Below, one piece after another: positions 19,562 to 32,871 of a stretch of 64,000 nucleotides of DNA. The notes beneath the pieces were generated by a model. It ran no database searches, was not told the origin of the DNA, and saw only the letters and a program-made list of their open reading frames with translations. The DNA comes from Patellaria atrata CBS 101060 (lineage: Eukaryota > Ascomycota > Dothideomycetes > Patellariales > Patellariaceae): the NCBI GenBank assembly GCA_010093705.1, contig MU006090.1, positions 190,056 to 254,055 on the forward strand, read 5' to 3'. The translations under genes were made by a program, and so were the position numbers. Every line of letters starts with the position of its first letter. The stretch's first letter is position 1.

Positions 19562-22500
19562 AGATAAAAGTATAAACTACCACGGTAGTTCAACGTTAGT
19601 CGGGTGGCGCGAACCGCTCTCTCGCAAAGGTAGAGTATCCTTCAGTGTATATAACTACGTCGTCGATGTTGTCGACGCAAGGTAGTTCTCACTCGAGGTA
19701 TGCGCGACGCAGTCCACCCAGGCAGCGCTGAAGACGCAGGCAGTTGCAAAAGGATTAAAGTGGTAGTAATGGTAATTAGGAGTCAACTTGGCCAATATCC
19801 TCCGCCGGAGTGGGACGGACTGATCGTTTTCCTTTGGGTGAAGAAGAGATTAATGCGTATGCTAGAGACGAGCAAAGGTTGGTGTGCGTATGAGAGAAAA
19901 GTACGTTCAAAACGACCGTAGGAGAAGAAGAGAAAGGTACCACGGCTGAATTTCAGCATTTAGTAAGGTGTGTGCGTGTGTGTGAAAAGACGTTCAGGTA
20001 GCGACTGTGAGGAACTACGGAAAGAGAAGCAGAAATAAGGCGCAGTGAGCAGATTTCGAGATTGTTGAGGACGAAAAGAACCAGTCGCGATGCTGACTGA
20101 ATCCTGTAAGTGGCGATAATTGGTTGAGGTTTGGGATCTTTGATGGTTTCGACCGGTTCGATGACTCCTTCTGTTTTCAGATCCGTACTTTCCCTCGCCA
20201 ACCTTTTCCTCAATATGAACTTCCCGATTAGGTGCTGCTGGTCTTAACTTCCTCTCGAGTCTCGACGATGTGGTGATGGTGATGTCTACCTTAAGGTACG
20301 CCGACTCCGAGGCTAATCTTCGTTCGCAGCGGAAGCGGAACGGAGCGTACGCGCAGGCCACAATAAGATCACAGACTTCTCCAAGCTACTTGCGCTGCTT
20401 CAGGCTGCTTGTCGAATCTCTCCCTGCTTTGATTCATGGGTACTTGTGGGGAGAACCCACCGTGTGGTCCTTGTTTGAAACCGTGGACAAACCAACAGAC
20501 AGCTGGAAGAGAAGATTGAAGCAAGAGGGGACCTTAAGCATGTGATGGTCTCTGGAAAGCTGCAAGCACCAAGGTAACTGCAGTAGTACAGTACAGTAAT
20601 CTGTCCCGCGAACTACGGGAACAGGTACCGTCCGATGATGACAAGGTGCTGGTGTCGTTGAAAGAAAACTGTTGTAGCCCTCGCACAGTTTCGCTCTGAG
20701 GGCTCTATGAGATGGTGATGGACGATTCCTTCAATAGAGGGTCCTCGAGCAAAGTCTGAGGCGGGTTTTCCCGCCAGCTGAAGCCTGTTGGTTGCTCCTT
20801 TGGAAAACAATCAGGCAATTGATCCCTTAAGGGAATAGGTCCTAGATCTTCAACTTTGAATGAATCGAGGAGAGCGGTTTGTATCGGCGCGACGACTGGT
20901 CCAAAGCTCTTCAGAGCTCTCCAGACTAGTATCAGATATGCCTTCGCTACCAGGTTTTGACTTTTGAACGAACTTCCAGACTTTCAGACTTCCACCTCAG
21001 CTTCTGTATTCAGTCACAATCCTAACCTATCCCCTACTCAATATCAGAATCTCCTTGTCTTCACTTGCTCCTTAGTCTCTTTTCTCCTTTCTTTGCCGCT
21101 GCTTTGACTCTTTTTGTGCGACTTTTGTGTCTGTAAGACGATCGGGGAACCTGTATCTAGAGCTAGTTCAAAGCACCGAAAGAGTTTGACTTACAGACAT
21201 CGATTCACCCGCAATAGTAAGGTTAGATAAAGAGTATAGAAGATGTTATGGTACATGCCCCATTAACGACCAACTTACCACGAAGAATTCAGCATCAGAC
21301 TTAGGGTCCGATCCCTATTTCAGATGATACATGAAGCACTCAAGCGGACAACGAAAGCATTGGGGGATCATCAGTTATCCTGTGCCATGAGGCCTGTCCC
21401 CGGTACGTGCATGATGCACATAGAGCGCAAGCGCACTGTGCGCGTTTGTAGCTGAGCGGAGGATACAGCACCGGGAGAGTTACTCAAGGAACATGGCTTC
21501 AATCTCGCATGCCTCGTTTTTGCTTGATCACGGTAGTTTGAACAGTATTCCCAGGATTTGAGCCACAGGCGCCGAGAGCCGGAGAGGATAGACATACCCG
21601 GTACTCTTCCAAAAGCGCACAGATATGAGGCCCCTCCTCCTCCCTCTATGTTACAATTAACCTAAGAATTACCCAAATTCGCGAGTGGAGAACGGCCATG
21701 TATGTCAACCTCTCTGCTTCGATTGTGCTATACATTCATTGGCGCCCGATTCGACAGTGATCAGCCTACTCCTCCTCCCGTTTTTCTTTTCAATCCATCC
21801 TCATACCTTTACCAACGTCGTACGGGCCGGGGGAATTTGTTATCTTGCCATCACATGATTCTCCCTCTGGACGTTCAAACGTGGCAATCGGAGCCTCGAC
21901 GTCGATGAGCCTGGATTGCTGCACAAGGAGATATAGAGCCATTAAGACGTGCTTGGGCTGAACCAGCATTGAGGGTCGGTGGTTGTACGGCAGCTCTTGC
22001 GATAGGTCATATTCATCTTGACCACTAAGGATCGAACTAAACTTTACTGTCATATGTATACGGCCCCGGCACTTCCAGATTGGACGTCCGAACAGCCCGG
22101 ATACGTTGGTGAACCTCTGCAGCGCGGTTAGGTACGTTGTATGTTGCTACCCAAGAATCAATTCCCGTCATCTAGCCCGGAACATTTCTGTCATCAAGCA
22201 CCAAGCGTCTCTACTCGCAAAATTCATTCTCCTCTTACGCCTGTGGCACATTGATAGGAGCCATTTTCCCCTCGATTTGATGTCCTTGCACGTCAGCGGC
22301 ATATCCATCTATAAGGTAGCAAGGGAGTGGTCGATAAAAAGGATTTTCGTTCGGGTATGTTTGAGTATTCATTATTGACCATTTAATTCTGTTATGGTGA
22401 ACCCAGCATCTTGCTATACATACCCTGCCTTTAATGCTAGTTTGATCCGGGTTTTTTCATCCTCGATCTGTCAACACTGCGCCGCCGGGGCGTTCGACAC

Positions 22501-24760
22501 TTGACAAGTCGATGTCATTTGGAAACGATGGTCCCGCCCCCACATCTTCCAGATGCATGGGCTGCTTCGAAATCTTCCTGACATTCCTAGAACGACTTCA
22601 AAATACTCCGACTCGTGGCTGCACTCGAACCTCAGACGTTGTACCTGCAGAATAAGGGCATACCCTGCTACTATTGCAGCTGCCTCACAAGCATCCAGTA
22701 ATCTTAGGCGTCACCGTCTTCCCAGGGAACTAATAAGACTCGATAACAGTGCGGATAACCTGACTGTAGTCACAGTCCTAGTTCAACGGCACAGTGATAT
22801 GCCTCTCGACCGTTTTTGCGCGTCTTATAAGGCTAAATAGGACCCCACGTCCCTCAGAATAATGGAAACCCGCCGGATATGGAAGCGTTAGCATTTCTCC
22901 AAGATAGCATAGTTTAGTTAGAGACATGATGAAGTGTCTCGCTTTCTTACAGCCAGCATCTCCCCTTGGTTTTCGGCTGACCCTTCCACGCAAAGCTTGG
23001 CGGACGAACGAAAACCGCACCTCAATCTCGCCAGATATATTGCGTCTCAACATCCCCAATCTATCAGTCGTACATAAAGTGTTGCAAAAGCCACGGAGTT
23101 TGCACGTTTTCTCTTTCGAGATCGATATGATCCGCACCAGCATAACTTAGCCTGAAGAGTTTGACAAGCAGTCCGAGCCAACCGCTACGGTTGGAAAAGG
23201 TTCCAATGTCTTCGACTTGAACTTTCCGTACAAGGGCTTGACGTATTCTCGGAGCCCGAGCGCTTCGAAGACGTAGATCTTACTCCGCGTGGGCATCTTC
23301 TCCAGGGCTTCAGTATTCCGACCTGGAAATAGGCGTTAGGAGTAGTGATCCACTAGAAAAGATTAACTCAATAGTACGGAGTGCAAAGTCTATCTCAACC
23401 GACACATTGCGGTCAAATCAGACCCTGATATAGGAGATCAAATCATCTACGGGCGTATCAAGCAAGAGGCTTACACAGTGTACAGGGCTCGCGGTATCCC
23501 GATACTGCCTGACAAGTGCTAAATGGCCATGCTTCATCCACCCTTAGGTGGTAAGCTCCACGAGGGATCCATTGTGGCGCAACTCCCACGTCCTCTGAAA
23601 TCATTCTCAATAACGTAGCGCTTAATATTATCACGACATTTGTCTCACTCTCCAGAGGCTTGCGTCTTGTCAAACAATATGCATATCTGACACTATCAAA
23701 TTTATGAACTACAAGCAGATTGCAGCTTCCGCTCAGCCGGAACAGCCGTCAACCTTACAACGCATACCGTATCTGGACATATTCTGGCTAGAATATCATA
23801 TATCCAGTTATCCAGTTCACCCGTATACGTATGTGTTACAGACTTTTCAATAGGGTACGTCATTTTACACTCGCTCTCTTCATTTACGGCCGAAGAAAAA
23901 GCTTACTGGGCAATGAGCACAACACAGTGGACTTGAAGTTCAGCATTCTCACGTGCATATCAAAAAGCTATCAACATGCCATTATAATTTGCTTTTCCAT
24001 TCTTTCTTATTGTCAACTCCGTTTACTAGTTAGAAAAAGCGCTAACAAACTATACATGACGGACCCAGAGGACCCCTCGTGACAACTGCCGATAAGCTGC
24101 TGTGTTATCCCGTCTGCAGCTTTATTGTCTTAAGCCTTCAATAAATTTGTTATTGCTCAGTACATTAGGACTTGCAAACGAAGTCATATCTGGCTATTAT
24201 GTGACGATCTACTAAGAGATACATAGCATCACCTCAGCACGCGACATAAACTGCCGAAATATTGGATGTAGACCCTATTGTGGAAGCGCACTCTCCCTTG
24301 TGTTATTTGAATTCTAGTAGCGCCCTGGCGGCCGAATCGCTCGTGCGAAAAATGCTGAATATCGAGAACTAAAATGCTTTAAGGACAAAGGGATAGAGCA
24401 AGATTGAGGCGGATCGAAGGTAGTGTAGTTTTGTAGGATACGTCTCTATGGCTCTCGTACAATACATCGTTCAAAAACTCCAATTTATGATTACGGCACT
24501 TGGACTTGACTATCTTATCAATTAGGACAAAGAATCACAGTCCCCTTGGGAGTAACGTGTAAAAAGGTCCACGAAAAGCATAATGGTTCAATAACCATTT
24601 TCATGTTGTTCCGAGGCATAAATATTGGAAACGGCCAAACTCCTGTCCGCGGAAGCATTTACACCTTGCTCAAATCAAAGAAAAGCAATCAATAGAAATC
24701 TATAGCGAAAGTTGTTGTTTCATGTGTACAACCTTGAAAGGATGGTTCAACCGCTATTAC
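19562..24760. other. Long gene-poor region
   Basis: The first several hundred bases are the upstream region of the velvet gene. The rest holds only scattered ORFs under 100 codons on both strands, with no conserved motif and no sign that they can be joined by introns. I see no terminal repeats or recognisable mobile-element protein. Confidence 0.55.
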
Positions 24761-26854
24761 TCAATCCAACACAGGGTTGAATTTTACAATGAGTTTGTTC
24801 CCCCTCGGAGGTGCAGTATACAAATCTGCCTGTTCGATTCCTTCGTCGTCTACAATGCTGGTTGTATAATTCGTGTATATGGCTGCTAATATATGCTTCA
24901 TCTCTATCGAAGAAATATTAGCCTAGTTCGAGTATTACTTTCTTAATCGAAGGTCTGACTGGACTTACGAAAAAAAGCTAGATTACTTCCAATACACATC
25001 CTTCCTCCGCTACCGAATGCCCAAAACCATCTGTTCATTTCTGCTGTTCCACCTCCCTCCCATCGCTCTGGCTTCCAGCTTTTGGCGTCTGGAAAGACAT
25101 CCTCATTTTGGTGAAGACATAAAGCTTCTGCACTTATTCGGACACCTGCTGGTAGCCGGTAGCTCTGAGGCTCGGACTTCTCGAGGCGTGTTGGTGATGA
25201 AGCTGAACGCGGCGGTCCGATCAAACACCCACTATGAGGCGTGATCCTTGGTTGTGGCCCTGGAATCGCCGGATGCAACCTCAATGTCTCGTAGATGATC
25301 TGGTGCAATAGCGGTAGAGCATCAAGATGTTTCGGGTTTGGCAATCTAGGGGCGGAAGACGGTTTGATCGGGGGGTCCAAGGTCAGAAGTTCGGACCGCA
25401 GTGCTGCTTGTAGCTGCGGACGAGCTGAAAGCTCGTGGATCACGTAAGTCATAGTAATGGATGATGTATCGAACCCCGCAGAGAGTTGATCGAGGAACTC
25501 TGAAGCAATCAGGTAGCGATTCTTTGCGTAGAATTCGGAAATCTTCTGTGGCGCCTTGCCGTTTGAATCTGTCGAGTTTGAGTCTTTGATCATGGCACCG
25601 ATAAGCTGACAGAATACAGCAGGATAATCCGCATCTGATTCGACGTCACACGCCTTTTCAGCACCTTGCTCCTCTAGACGACTTAGATATGCGGCTGCTG
25701 CATCGCACATTTCGAGTGTGAACTCTTCGATCTCTCTATTAGCTTCGTCCACCCATTTGGGTATAAGCCTAATCCCCAAGCGCTTCAACCACTTCGTCAG
25801 AGTCGCAAATTCCTGGTTCCAAAATACCATGGATCTCCTTGCGTCGTAATCCTCCAACAGATGCTTAGTAAACGTTGGTCTTTGCATGAGCTTGGCACAA
25901 TGAGCTAGACCAAACTGGTAGCCAGTCACGAAATCCATGAAGATAGCGCTGAAGGTTTTAAAGATATCAAAAGGCTGAGGAGTGGCTGAAGTTTTAGAGG
26001 CGAAGAAGGGCAGAAGTTCTTTGTATATTAGCGAAGATGCTACTCCAGAAAGTGACTGAGACGAGGCGAGGAAAGATTTGCTGTAGATGTTGGAGATCTT
26101 GCGTTTCCGGTCCGAGTGAGGCCGAGAAGCAAGTGTGCTGAACATATTGGGTTCTCTATCGATATGGTATCAGGGTTAGCATAGTTCGAGAGACTCGAAA
26201 ACTTTGTGCCTTTGATTCAGGAAACGGCAGAGAATGCCAGACATTTCCACCGAGTAAAGATAGATGAGAGTGAGTTACACAATAGACAAGGGAAATAAGT
26301 AGATGTTAATCTTAGTAAACTTTTCTTTCTAAGCATTAGCTGAAATAGATTTTGATGCATAAAGACCAGCTTATAGAAGACATTGCATGAAAATACTCTC
26401 TCACTGAAGCTTAAAGAAGTTGTTATGACTCAAAGGGGACATATAGGGAAATGATTATAGTGATAAAGCAAGGGAAGAATACGGCTTTATTTAATGAAAT
26501 CAAGGCACAGATATATGCTTACCCATAATTCTCGAATAAATTCTTATAGAATTCCCACTTTTCAAACCCCCCTGAGTATATAGTCTGGAGCCCACCCTTG
26601 ACGCTATTGACGCTTATCTCATTCGGCCCCAATCTCACCACCGGCCCTAGTCTTTCATGTGCCGCGTATATAGTCGAGGGCTCGCGAGCTCTGAATCGTA
26701 TCCAATGGATCCATATCGGAGAGAATGAAGCGGTTGGATGTGCAGCAGGGATTTTAGCAAGTGGAGAGATGAATGTGGGATAAATGAAGTAGTTGTATAG
26801 CACGAATGCTAACACTAGAATCAGGGTCAGAATGGGAATATTTAAGAGGCCCAT
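24761..26854 (-). CDS. Cytochrome P450 monooxygenase, three exons
   Basis: Second heme-thiolate monooxygenase, unrelated in detail to the one at 0.8 kb. Exons are 26523-26854, 24969-26155 and 24761-24903, giving 553 residues. The last exon is easily missed: it follows a GTAAGT donor at 24968 and supplies the C-terminal part (QADLYTAPPRGNKLIVKFNP). The N-terminus has an ER anchor (IPILTLILVLAFVLYNYFIY) and the motif LGPVVRLGPNEISVN. The I-helix AGFDTSSITM, ExxR in YETLRLHPAIPG, WKPERW and the heme loop FGSGGRMCIGS with its Cys are intact. The first intron, 367 bases, is long for this genome. It is divergent from the F-box gene (311-bp gap) and lies about 4 kb from a Zn2Cys6 regulator and 6.5 kb from an exporter, which may form a functional group. 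Confidence 0.9.
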
Positions 26855-27165
26855 GATGCTAATATCTCTCTAGCAAAGCAATTGTGTTAATTGAAGCTAT
26901 TCGAAGTCAGTTGTCGGACACTTGAACTTCGTCCGTTTTTATAGAACTATCCGGAGAGGTTACACAAGGTACCTGAAATTGGTATTATCGTCTCCATCTT
27001 ATCACTTATCGATAGAAATAGAACTCACGTCGGTGGCTTGCATTGGCGCATAACCTTATTCCGAAAATTTGGTCCGTGCTAAGGAAGCTTGGCAGGTCTG
27101 TTATACCCACGACAAGTGTAGAGTTCTTGACAAGTTTCTGACAAGATATACCTCGAAATAGGGAC

Positions 27166-29090
27166 ATGCTATCAAACCTACCCATTGAGCTTCTATCGAA
27201 CATAGTAGCATACCTTCCGAACGCCCAAACTATCCACCATCTCAGCCGTACCTGTCATGCCCTCAACGCTTACGTTCAAAAGGAAGGTTGGAAAGTCTTC
27301 TGTAGAAGCAACTTTCCGTCCATATACTTGGACGCGGATACGGACTGGCAGGGAGCTGCACAGGCCTTGACCGCGGCATCTAGAAACTGGGATAGGCGAG
27401 CCTTCCTTGCAAGATACCTAGAGCCTTCGGGATCTGTTACAGACGTTACCACATGGAAGCCAATACCGAAGTGGCGCAGGCCTCGCGGTCAAACAATGGG
27501 TTACCGACCCGTTCTCGACAGCTATGAGGAGAGTACTGGCCCTTCTTGGAGCGCTCGACGGGAAGTTCTTGCCTGGAGTGCTGGGGCCTCGTTAGTGGTC
27601 AGAGTTAAGCAAATGGGGCCAGAGATTGCGGATTTCTTTGACAGGAGTTCTCCAATGGAAAGAGACTTCTATTACGACGATCGAGGACATATGATTAGTT
27701 GGTTCACGTATGCACCACCAGGAAGCCAACAAGGCAGAGATGATATCACAGCACTCCGTGTCCTCAAACCACATCAGAAAGACCCCCAAGACGGTCCCGC
27801 TGATAAATTCATTATTGGGACCGCCAGTGGTAATCTTTCTGTCCTCAACATTGATTTGAGTGGTCACACGAGAAAAGTTACTACTACCAAGTTTGAGACC
27901 AATGGACGTCAAATACGTTCAGCTGATACCTCATCTTCTACGTCGCCCCTATTATCTGCTGTTCTAGATGATGCAGATATTACATTGTATCGTATACCTT
28001 CCGGAAATGATACATCCACGGTGAGTGCAATCACTGATATTCCTAAATTGGGAAGCGGATTTACTGGTCGCGTATGGACCACAAGTTTTCTCTCAAATAC
28101 TAGACTAGCTGTAAGTCTAGGCCCTTCTCTTGCACCGCTACGAATCTATGAGGTAGGATGTGATGGCATAGCGCAAGATCCTTTGCGGAAATTCGGACTC
28201 AAAGACGGTATATACGATGATAAAGTTGAAGAAGCAACACCTACGCCACGGAATACTTCATCTTCTACTGTCTACCCTATCATACCCCTTCCCCCATCCT
28301 CTCAAGCCAGTCGTGCTGTCGGAGAACTGTTTTTTAGTGGAGGATTCGATGGGATCGTGAGGTCTATATTCCTTCGCGCACGGATGGCACAGTACTTCCC
28401 ATGCTAATGAATTGCAGACTTCATGACATGCGCTCCCCGCAGAACTACGTCTCTACTTACGCCGACCCAGCCGAAGACGCCGCAATATTCTCGCTCATCT
28501 CTCTGGGTCGCGAGAGGATTGTCGCCGGTAACTCCCGCAATTGTCTCATAAAAGTCTTCGACTTGCGCATGGCTGGCGGTCGAATCTATCATTATCTCAA
28601 CGCAACCGCATCTCAATCTGAAACTATAGCTTCACCAGCTCCTAAACACCCCCCAACCGTCGACTGGAACCTTTTCATGAACCCACGTAACCTCACGAGC
28701 TCGCACAACACGACCTGGCTAAACCGCTGGACTCGACGGACACTTGAATCGCCCGTCTACTCGCTCAGTACACCCTCCTTCGCCTCGCCGTCTCTCTTCG
28801 CAGGCGTCGAGAATAATGTCGTCCAGCTCGATTTCGTGAGCATGCTCGATCGACACCCGGATCCGGTTTTCAACCCGCAGTTGCAACATGGACGACGGAT
28901 CCCGCGATATGGACCTCTGGATGCGGGGCGGATCTGGAATCCGAGGGGCCAAGTGCTGGAGTTTGCAATGTACGAGCAGGGAACTGCGGGGACGGCGATG
29001 CTTCTGAGATTGCAGAGAGAGGTGGGGGTTTATAAGGGGCAACTCGAGGGGTGGGATGAGCGGTGGATAGATGGGGCGCGTATGCAGTGA
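27166..29090 (+). CDS. F-box protein with beta-propeller-like body
   Basis: Likely substrate receptor of an SCF ubiquitin ligase. Exons 27166-28361 and 28418-29090 join in phase (VR|LHDMRSPQ) to 622 residues. The F-box is at residues 1-45: LPIELLSNIVAYLPNAQTI then LSRTCHALNAYV. The rest resembles a fungal F-box/WD-type fold, with repeated blocks such as FIIGTASGNLSVLNIDL, LAVSLGPSLAPLRIYEV and AGVENNVVQLDFV, though classic WD dipeptides are sparse. It shares a 311-bp divergent promoter with the P450. The ORF continuing past 28361 for 15 codons is intronic read-through. Target unknown. Confidence 0.8.
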
Positions 29091-29393
29091 GAGTGAAAGC
29101 CGTCAGATATACATCGTATCGCCAAGTCAATGGGTTCCGCACCACACGTCAAGGATGTTTATGGAATGAAATGATGAAAGATTAGATGTCATAGATCTCA
29201 AAAAACAAATGAACTCTCTTCGCTCAATTACCTACAAGTAGGGTATATGCGATATAAGAGCCTCAGTGCCTTCTCCAGGTCCCTCGACCAATAGTGTAAG
29301 CCGTATTCTCAATGCGCCCAACACCCATCGAGCACATCCCTAGAACCATCCACAAAGCGCCATCCAACCCTCCAACCCCCCACCTTTCCTCTC

Positions 29394-29885
29394 CTACTCC
29401 GTACCCCCCTCGGCTCCCAAAATCATAGCCATGCCCACAGTCTCCGGTGCAGTCTCCCTAAACCCAACCCGTTCATACAGTCTCCGACCTGGCGGATCCG
29501 CGCCTACCGTCACATACGCGCCGGGCGGGGCTCGCTGCTCAATCTCCCTCAAACACCGGCGGACCATGAGTTCGCCGAGCCCGCGGCGCTGGTGGGCCGG
29601 GAGCACGCACACGTCGGCGAGGACGAAGTACCAGCCGGCGTCGCCGAAGACGCGGGTCATGCCGACGATTTCTGGGGGTGTGGGGGAGGAAGGAGGATTT
29701 GTAGAGGGGGTTGGAGGATTTGGGGGGGCGTAGATGATGTGGCAGGTGAAGAAGCTGTTGGCCAGGGCGAGAGAAGTTTGTTGGTTGGTTCGGGGGGAGA
29801 GGCCGGTGAAGGCGCGGAGGTGGCGGTAGGATTGGACAGATGGGGGTAGGGGAATGAGGGTGTAGTTCTCGAGGAGGGAGGACAT
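29394..29885 (-). CDS. GNAT-family N-acetyltransferase
   Basis: Transfers acetyl from acetyl-CoA to an amine; substrate unknown. I prefer the start at 29885 (MSSLLENYTLIPLPPS), giving 163 residues; an in-frame upstream ATG at 29933 adds 16. The acetyl-CoA motif is clear: VCVLPAHQRRGLGELMVRRC, matching the Q/RxxGxG/A loop, followed by the C-terminal YERVGF strand-helix motif. A Pro-rich loop (APPNPPTPSTNPPSSPTPPE) interrupts the N-terminal half. It resembles small fungal GNATs acting on small molecules or drugs. It lies between the F-box gene and the regulator gene. Confidence 0.8.
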   Translation of the reverse strand: MSSLLENYTLIPLPPSVQSYRHLRAFTGLSPRTNQQTSLALANSFFTCHIIYAPPNPPTPSTNPPSSPTPPEIVGMTRVFGDAGWYFVLADVCVLPAHQRRGLGELMVRRCLREIEQRAPPGAYVTVGADPPGRRLYERVGFRETAPETVGMAMILGAEGGTE

Positions 29886-29933
29886 GGTTTGATGAGGATG
29901 TTCGTGGGGGGAGTTGTCAGTGTATGGTGTCAT

Positions 29934-30654
29934 TGGTATTGGGATTTATCAAGGAATTGTACGTTTGGGGTATTTAGTGATCGATATCCGTGTTGTGAAG
30001 TTGGTGTTTGTATTTTCGTCTCTGGGAGATTGGGTATTGTGGATCTTTTATACTTACTATGGATTATGTTGTCGTTGACGATATCTCATGATTCCAATAC
30101 CGCATCTAGTATCATTTGTATAAGTAATTGCTTCCCGAACGATCCAGGCTCTTTGCTGACTAATTAATTAGCTCAATTTTCGCTGGGTTATGTTCCTTCA
30201 AGTTAATGCTTTGTTGAATTCGTGGATCTTATGAGGAACTGGACCATTGTGCCTCTAGTTTGTACGGCCGTATTCAGACTTGAAAGCTGGGAACCGGTAT
30301 ATACCGAATTCCTCGCTCTGTTATGCATCAATCGGCTTGATATACGTCGACGATTCGAATACCTTCCGTTTTCGAATTTTCGTCTCTGGAGTTTTGTACG
30401 GAGCCAAAATCAGATTGTTTGGCATCAGTTGTACATCGAGCGTACAACCACTGAGGGGTGCCAACCATAACAGAGGTATTCACCGTATCATTAACCCAGC
30501 AGAAACTGGCCGGTCTGTTTATAAAGTTGCAACTATCAATCGAGTAAACCTGAGGCAGTCGGCTCGTACGACTCGCTGTGCGGTGCCTTGTGATAACTGA
30601 CGGACTCGGCTAGATCGTTATATCTGACGACAAGCCAGTTCGTGAACATAATTT
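29934..30654. other. Gene-free spacer
   Basis: Upstream of the acetyltransferase and downstream of the minus-strand regulator. Two overlapping 80-106 codon ORFs at 30222-30600 have no recognisable features. Confidence 0.55.
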
Positions 30655-32871
30655 TCAAAGCCCAATCATACCGTCCAACCCACTCATAACATCGTTCCAG
30701 AAGGCCTGATCCAGTCCGTCTAGAAGCTCCACTGAAGCGTTGAATTCTCCAATGTTCATATCTTGTACTGTTTGCTCCACTGTGTCCTCGCCGAGAGACT
30801 GTGGATGAGAACCAGTTGTACGGGATTTGTACCAATTCAGCATCAATTTTAGTTTCCATGCCGACATGCGGAAGAAACTTTTATCCTCGGGAGGAGCATT
30901 TACTGGACCACCAGAGATTTCCTCACACTTTCCCATACAGCGGTGCAACACCTCGATAAAATCGATCGTTTGGCGGACATAAGAGCGATCCCAGCCGAAG
31001 CCCTCGTAGAGAGACAGTCTTGAGAGCGCCTTTATAGCGGTTGAGCTATGAGCGAGTGGGGCGAAAGAGTTCGATATCCAGTCCTTCCCGGGTATTTCGA
31101 GGAAGAGTGTCATGAAGTCTTTAGTAGCTCGTAAACATTGGTAGAGAAGTGTTAATCTGTCCAGTTTGCGGTCTCCATAACATGGACCTATAGCGATGTC
31201 TTCGAGACCAATCTCGTATAGAGTGATCTCCACACGATGGAACTGCAACAGAAGTTGAGCTATCGGGTTAGCATGCTACATGATATAACATTCTGCAAAG
31301 ATGCTCACTGTTTCCCTGTAGCTCCATCGGTATTGTGTTCTTGAATATTTCTAGCTCTGCGCGGATAGAGTTGATATACAACTCTATAGGTATCGTCAAT
31401 GCAGAAGGCATAGGTTCATCGAGGGGAATCGTTCGATAAATCTTTTCCAAAATAGATTGCAGTCTGACCGTTTTTACCAATAACATGTCACTCTGGAGTT
31501 CTTTTGTTTCTTCTAATGCTTTGCAGCATTGGTCTAGATGGGGCGTGAATACTGGCAAGTCTAGTCGTTTAAAAGTCGTTGCGATGCTAACTGTCATTAA
31601 GTTTCGGTACAGAACCGCGGCTATACGATACTTACGTGGATTGCAAGTAGTAACAACCTAAAACAGCTCTCTTAGTTTCTAGCGTCCGACATCCGTCGAT
31701 CATACCACAGTTGTTCGTACCCTTCATGCTTGCACGCATGATATTGCTAGAGTCCCATGCACTGGCCGGTTTGCTCATCCCAAGCTCTATCACAAGAGCT
31801 CTAGTGAGCTGGATTAAATTGGTCAGTTGATTTAGGAGGTAGAATTGCGGATGATACCTATTAAGCACTTAGTACTAAAGTTGCAAGCTGCTGAATTCGA
31901 AATAACAAGGTGGAATGAAATGTATCAGGAGGACAGCATTAGCTGATCAACATACCATCCAATAAAGACAAGAAGTCCTTGTAGGAGGTCCATATTCTTC
32001 TCACCCTTTAGAAGTAATTGATCACTAATATTATGCATCAACCACTCTCCCAATTTTGTAGACTTGGGGATGTCTTCATAAGAAGCAGTGAGGCATATAA
32101 CGCGGAAAAGAAACGGTTTCTTCTCAAATAGTTCGGCTGCGGAGATCTCATCAGAAACAGGAACGAACGGGAAGTACTGAGACGAGGTGTTTTTGAAAGA
32201 TGCAAAAAGCGCCTCAGCTTCAGACCAGGACATCAAGTCGTCAGGAAATTGTGCAAGGGTCGAAGGTGATTGCCCTTCGGATACTGGAGGAGTATGTAAA
32301 CCAAATACAGAATACCCCTGACTGTGGGCGACTGAGTTACGGAGGAGAGCTTGTCCCTTTGAGGAATTAGAGGCTCCAAAATTACCTTGGCTCTGTGCGG
32401 ATCTCTGGCCGTGTAATGAGTTGCTCCTGTTTGGGATGATACAATCTTGGTTCTCCCTGTTCCTCACGCTTGGATTCACATGTGGAGTAGCGACTGCTTG
32501 CTCCTCATGGGACGAAAGCAGTGACATGATCCCATCTAGCTTTTGCTCGAGCCTCGCAACGCGTCTATATCATGTTACACTAGGATCTCATTTTAGAACA
32601 ATTCAACATACTTACGTCCTTGGCACTCGTTTCTTTGCAACGGGTTCGGGTTGTGGGACACATATTTTGCTTAGTCGGTGACATCTGGTAATATTGGTCA
32701 GTAAGATCCATTCAACGTATGAATTCAAGCTTTATAGATACTATACCTCGTACATTTGTCCTTTAGATTGGTTCCAGCTCTGGGAATGCATTTCGCTTTC
32801 GCTACCGCGCATGTTTGACAAGCGCGATCCGCTCTCTGTTTGTTTGAATTGGCTGTAGAGGGGTCTGACAT
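30655..32871 (-). CDS. Zn(II)2Cys6 transcription factor, six exons
   Basis: Fungal pathway-type activator. Exons in frame are 32747-32871, 32616-32684, 31956-32564, 31636-31857, 31309-31586 and 30655-31259 (635 residues). The DNA-binding cluster is near residues 18-50: CQTC, six residues, C, eleven residues, CTRC, six residues, C; the first intron splits the CTRC. A short coiled linker follows (RVARLEQKLDGIMSLL), then a Ser/Gln-rich linker and the fungal-specific regulatory region (FPFVPVSDEISAAELFEKKP, LLVFIGWYHPQFYLLNQL, TRALVIELGMSKP). It is divergent from the exporter with 478 bases between starts, so it may control it. The effector is unknown. Confidence 0.88.

Noticed and set aside
19780-19800. 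TTGGCCAA resembling part of a VosA response element upstream of the velvet gene
   Set aside because: Only a partial match; short sites of this kind occur often by chance.
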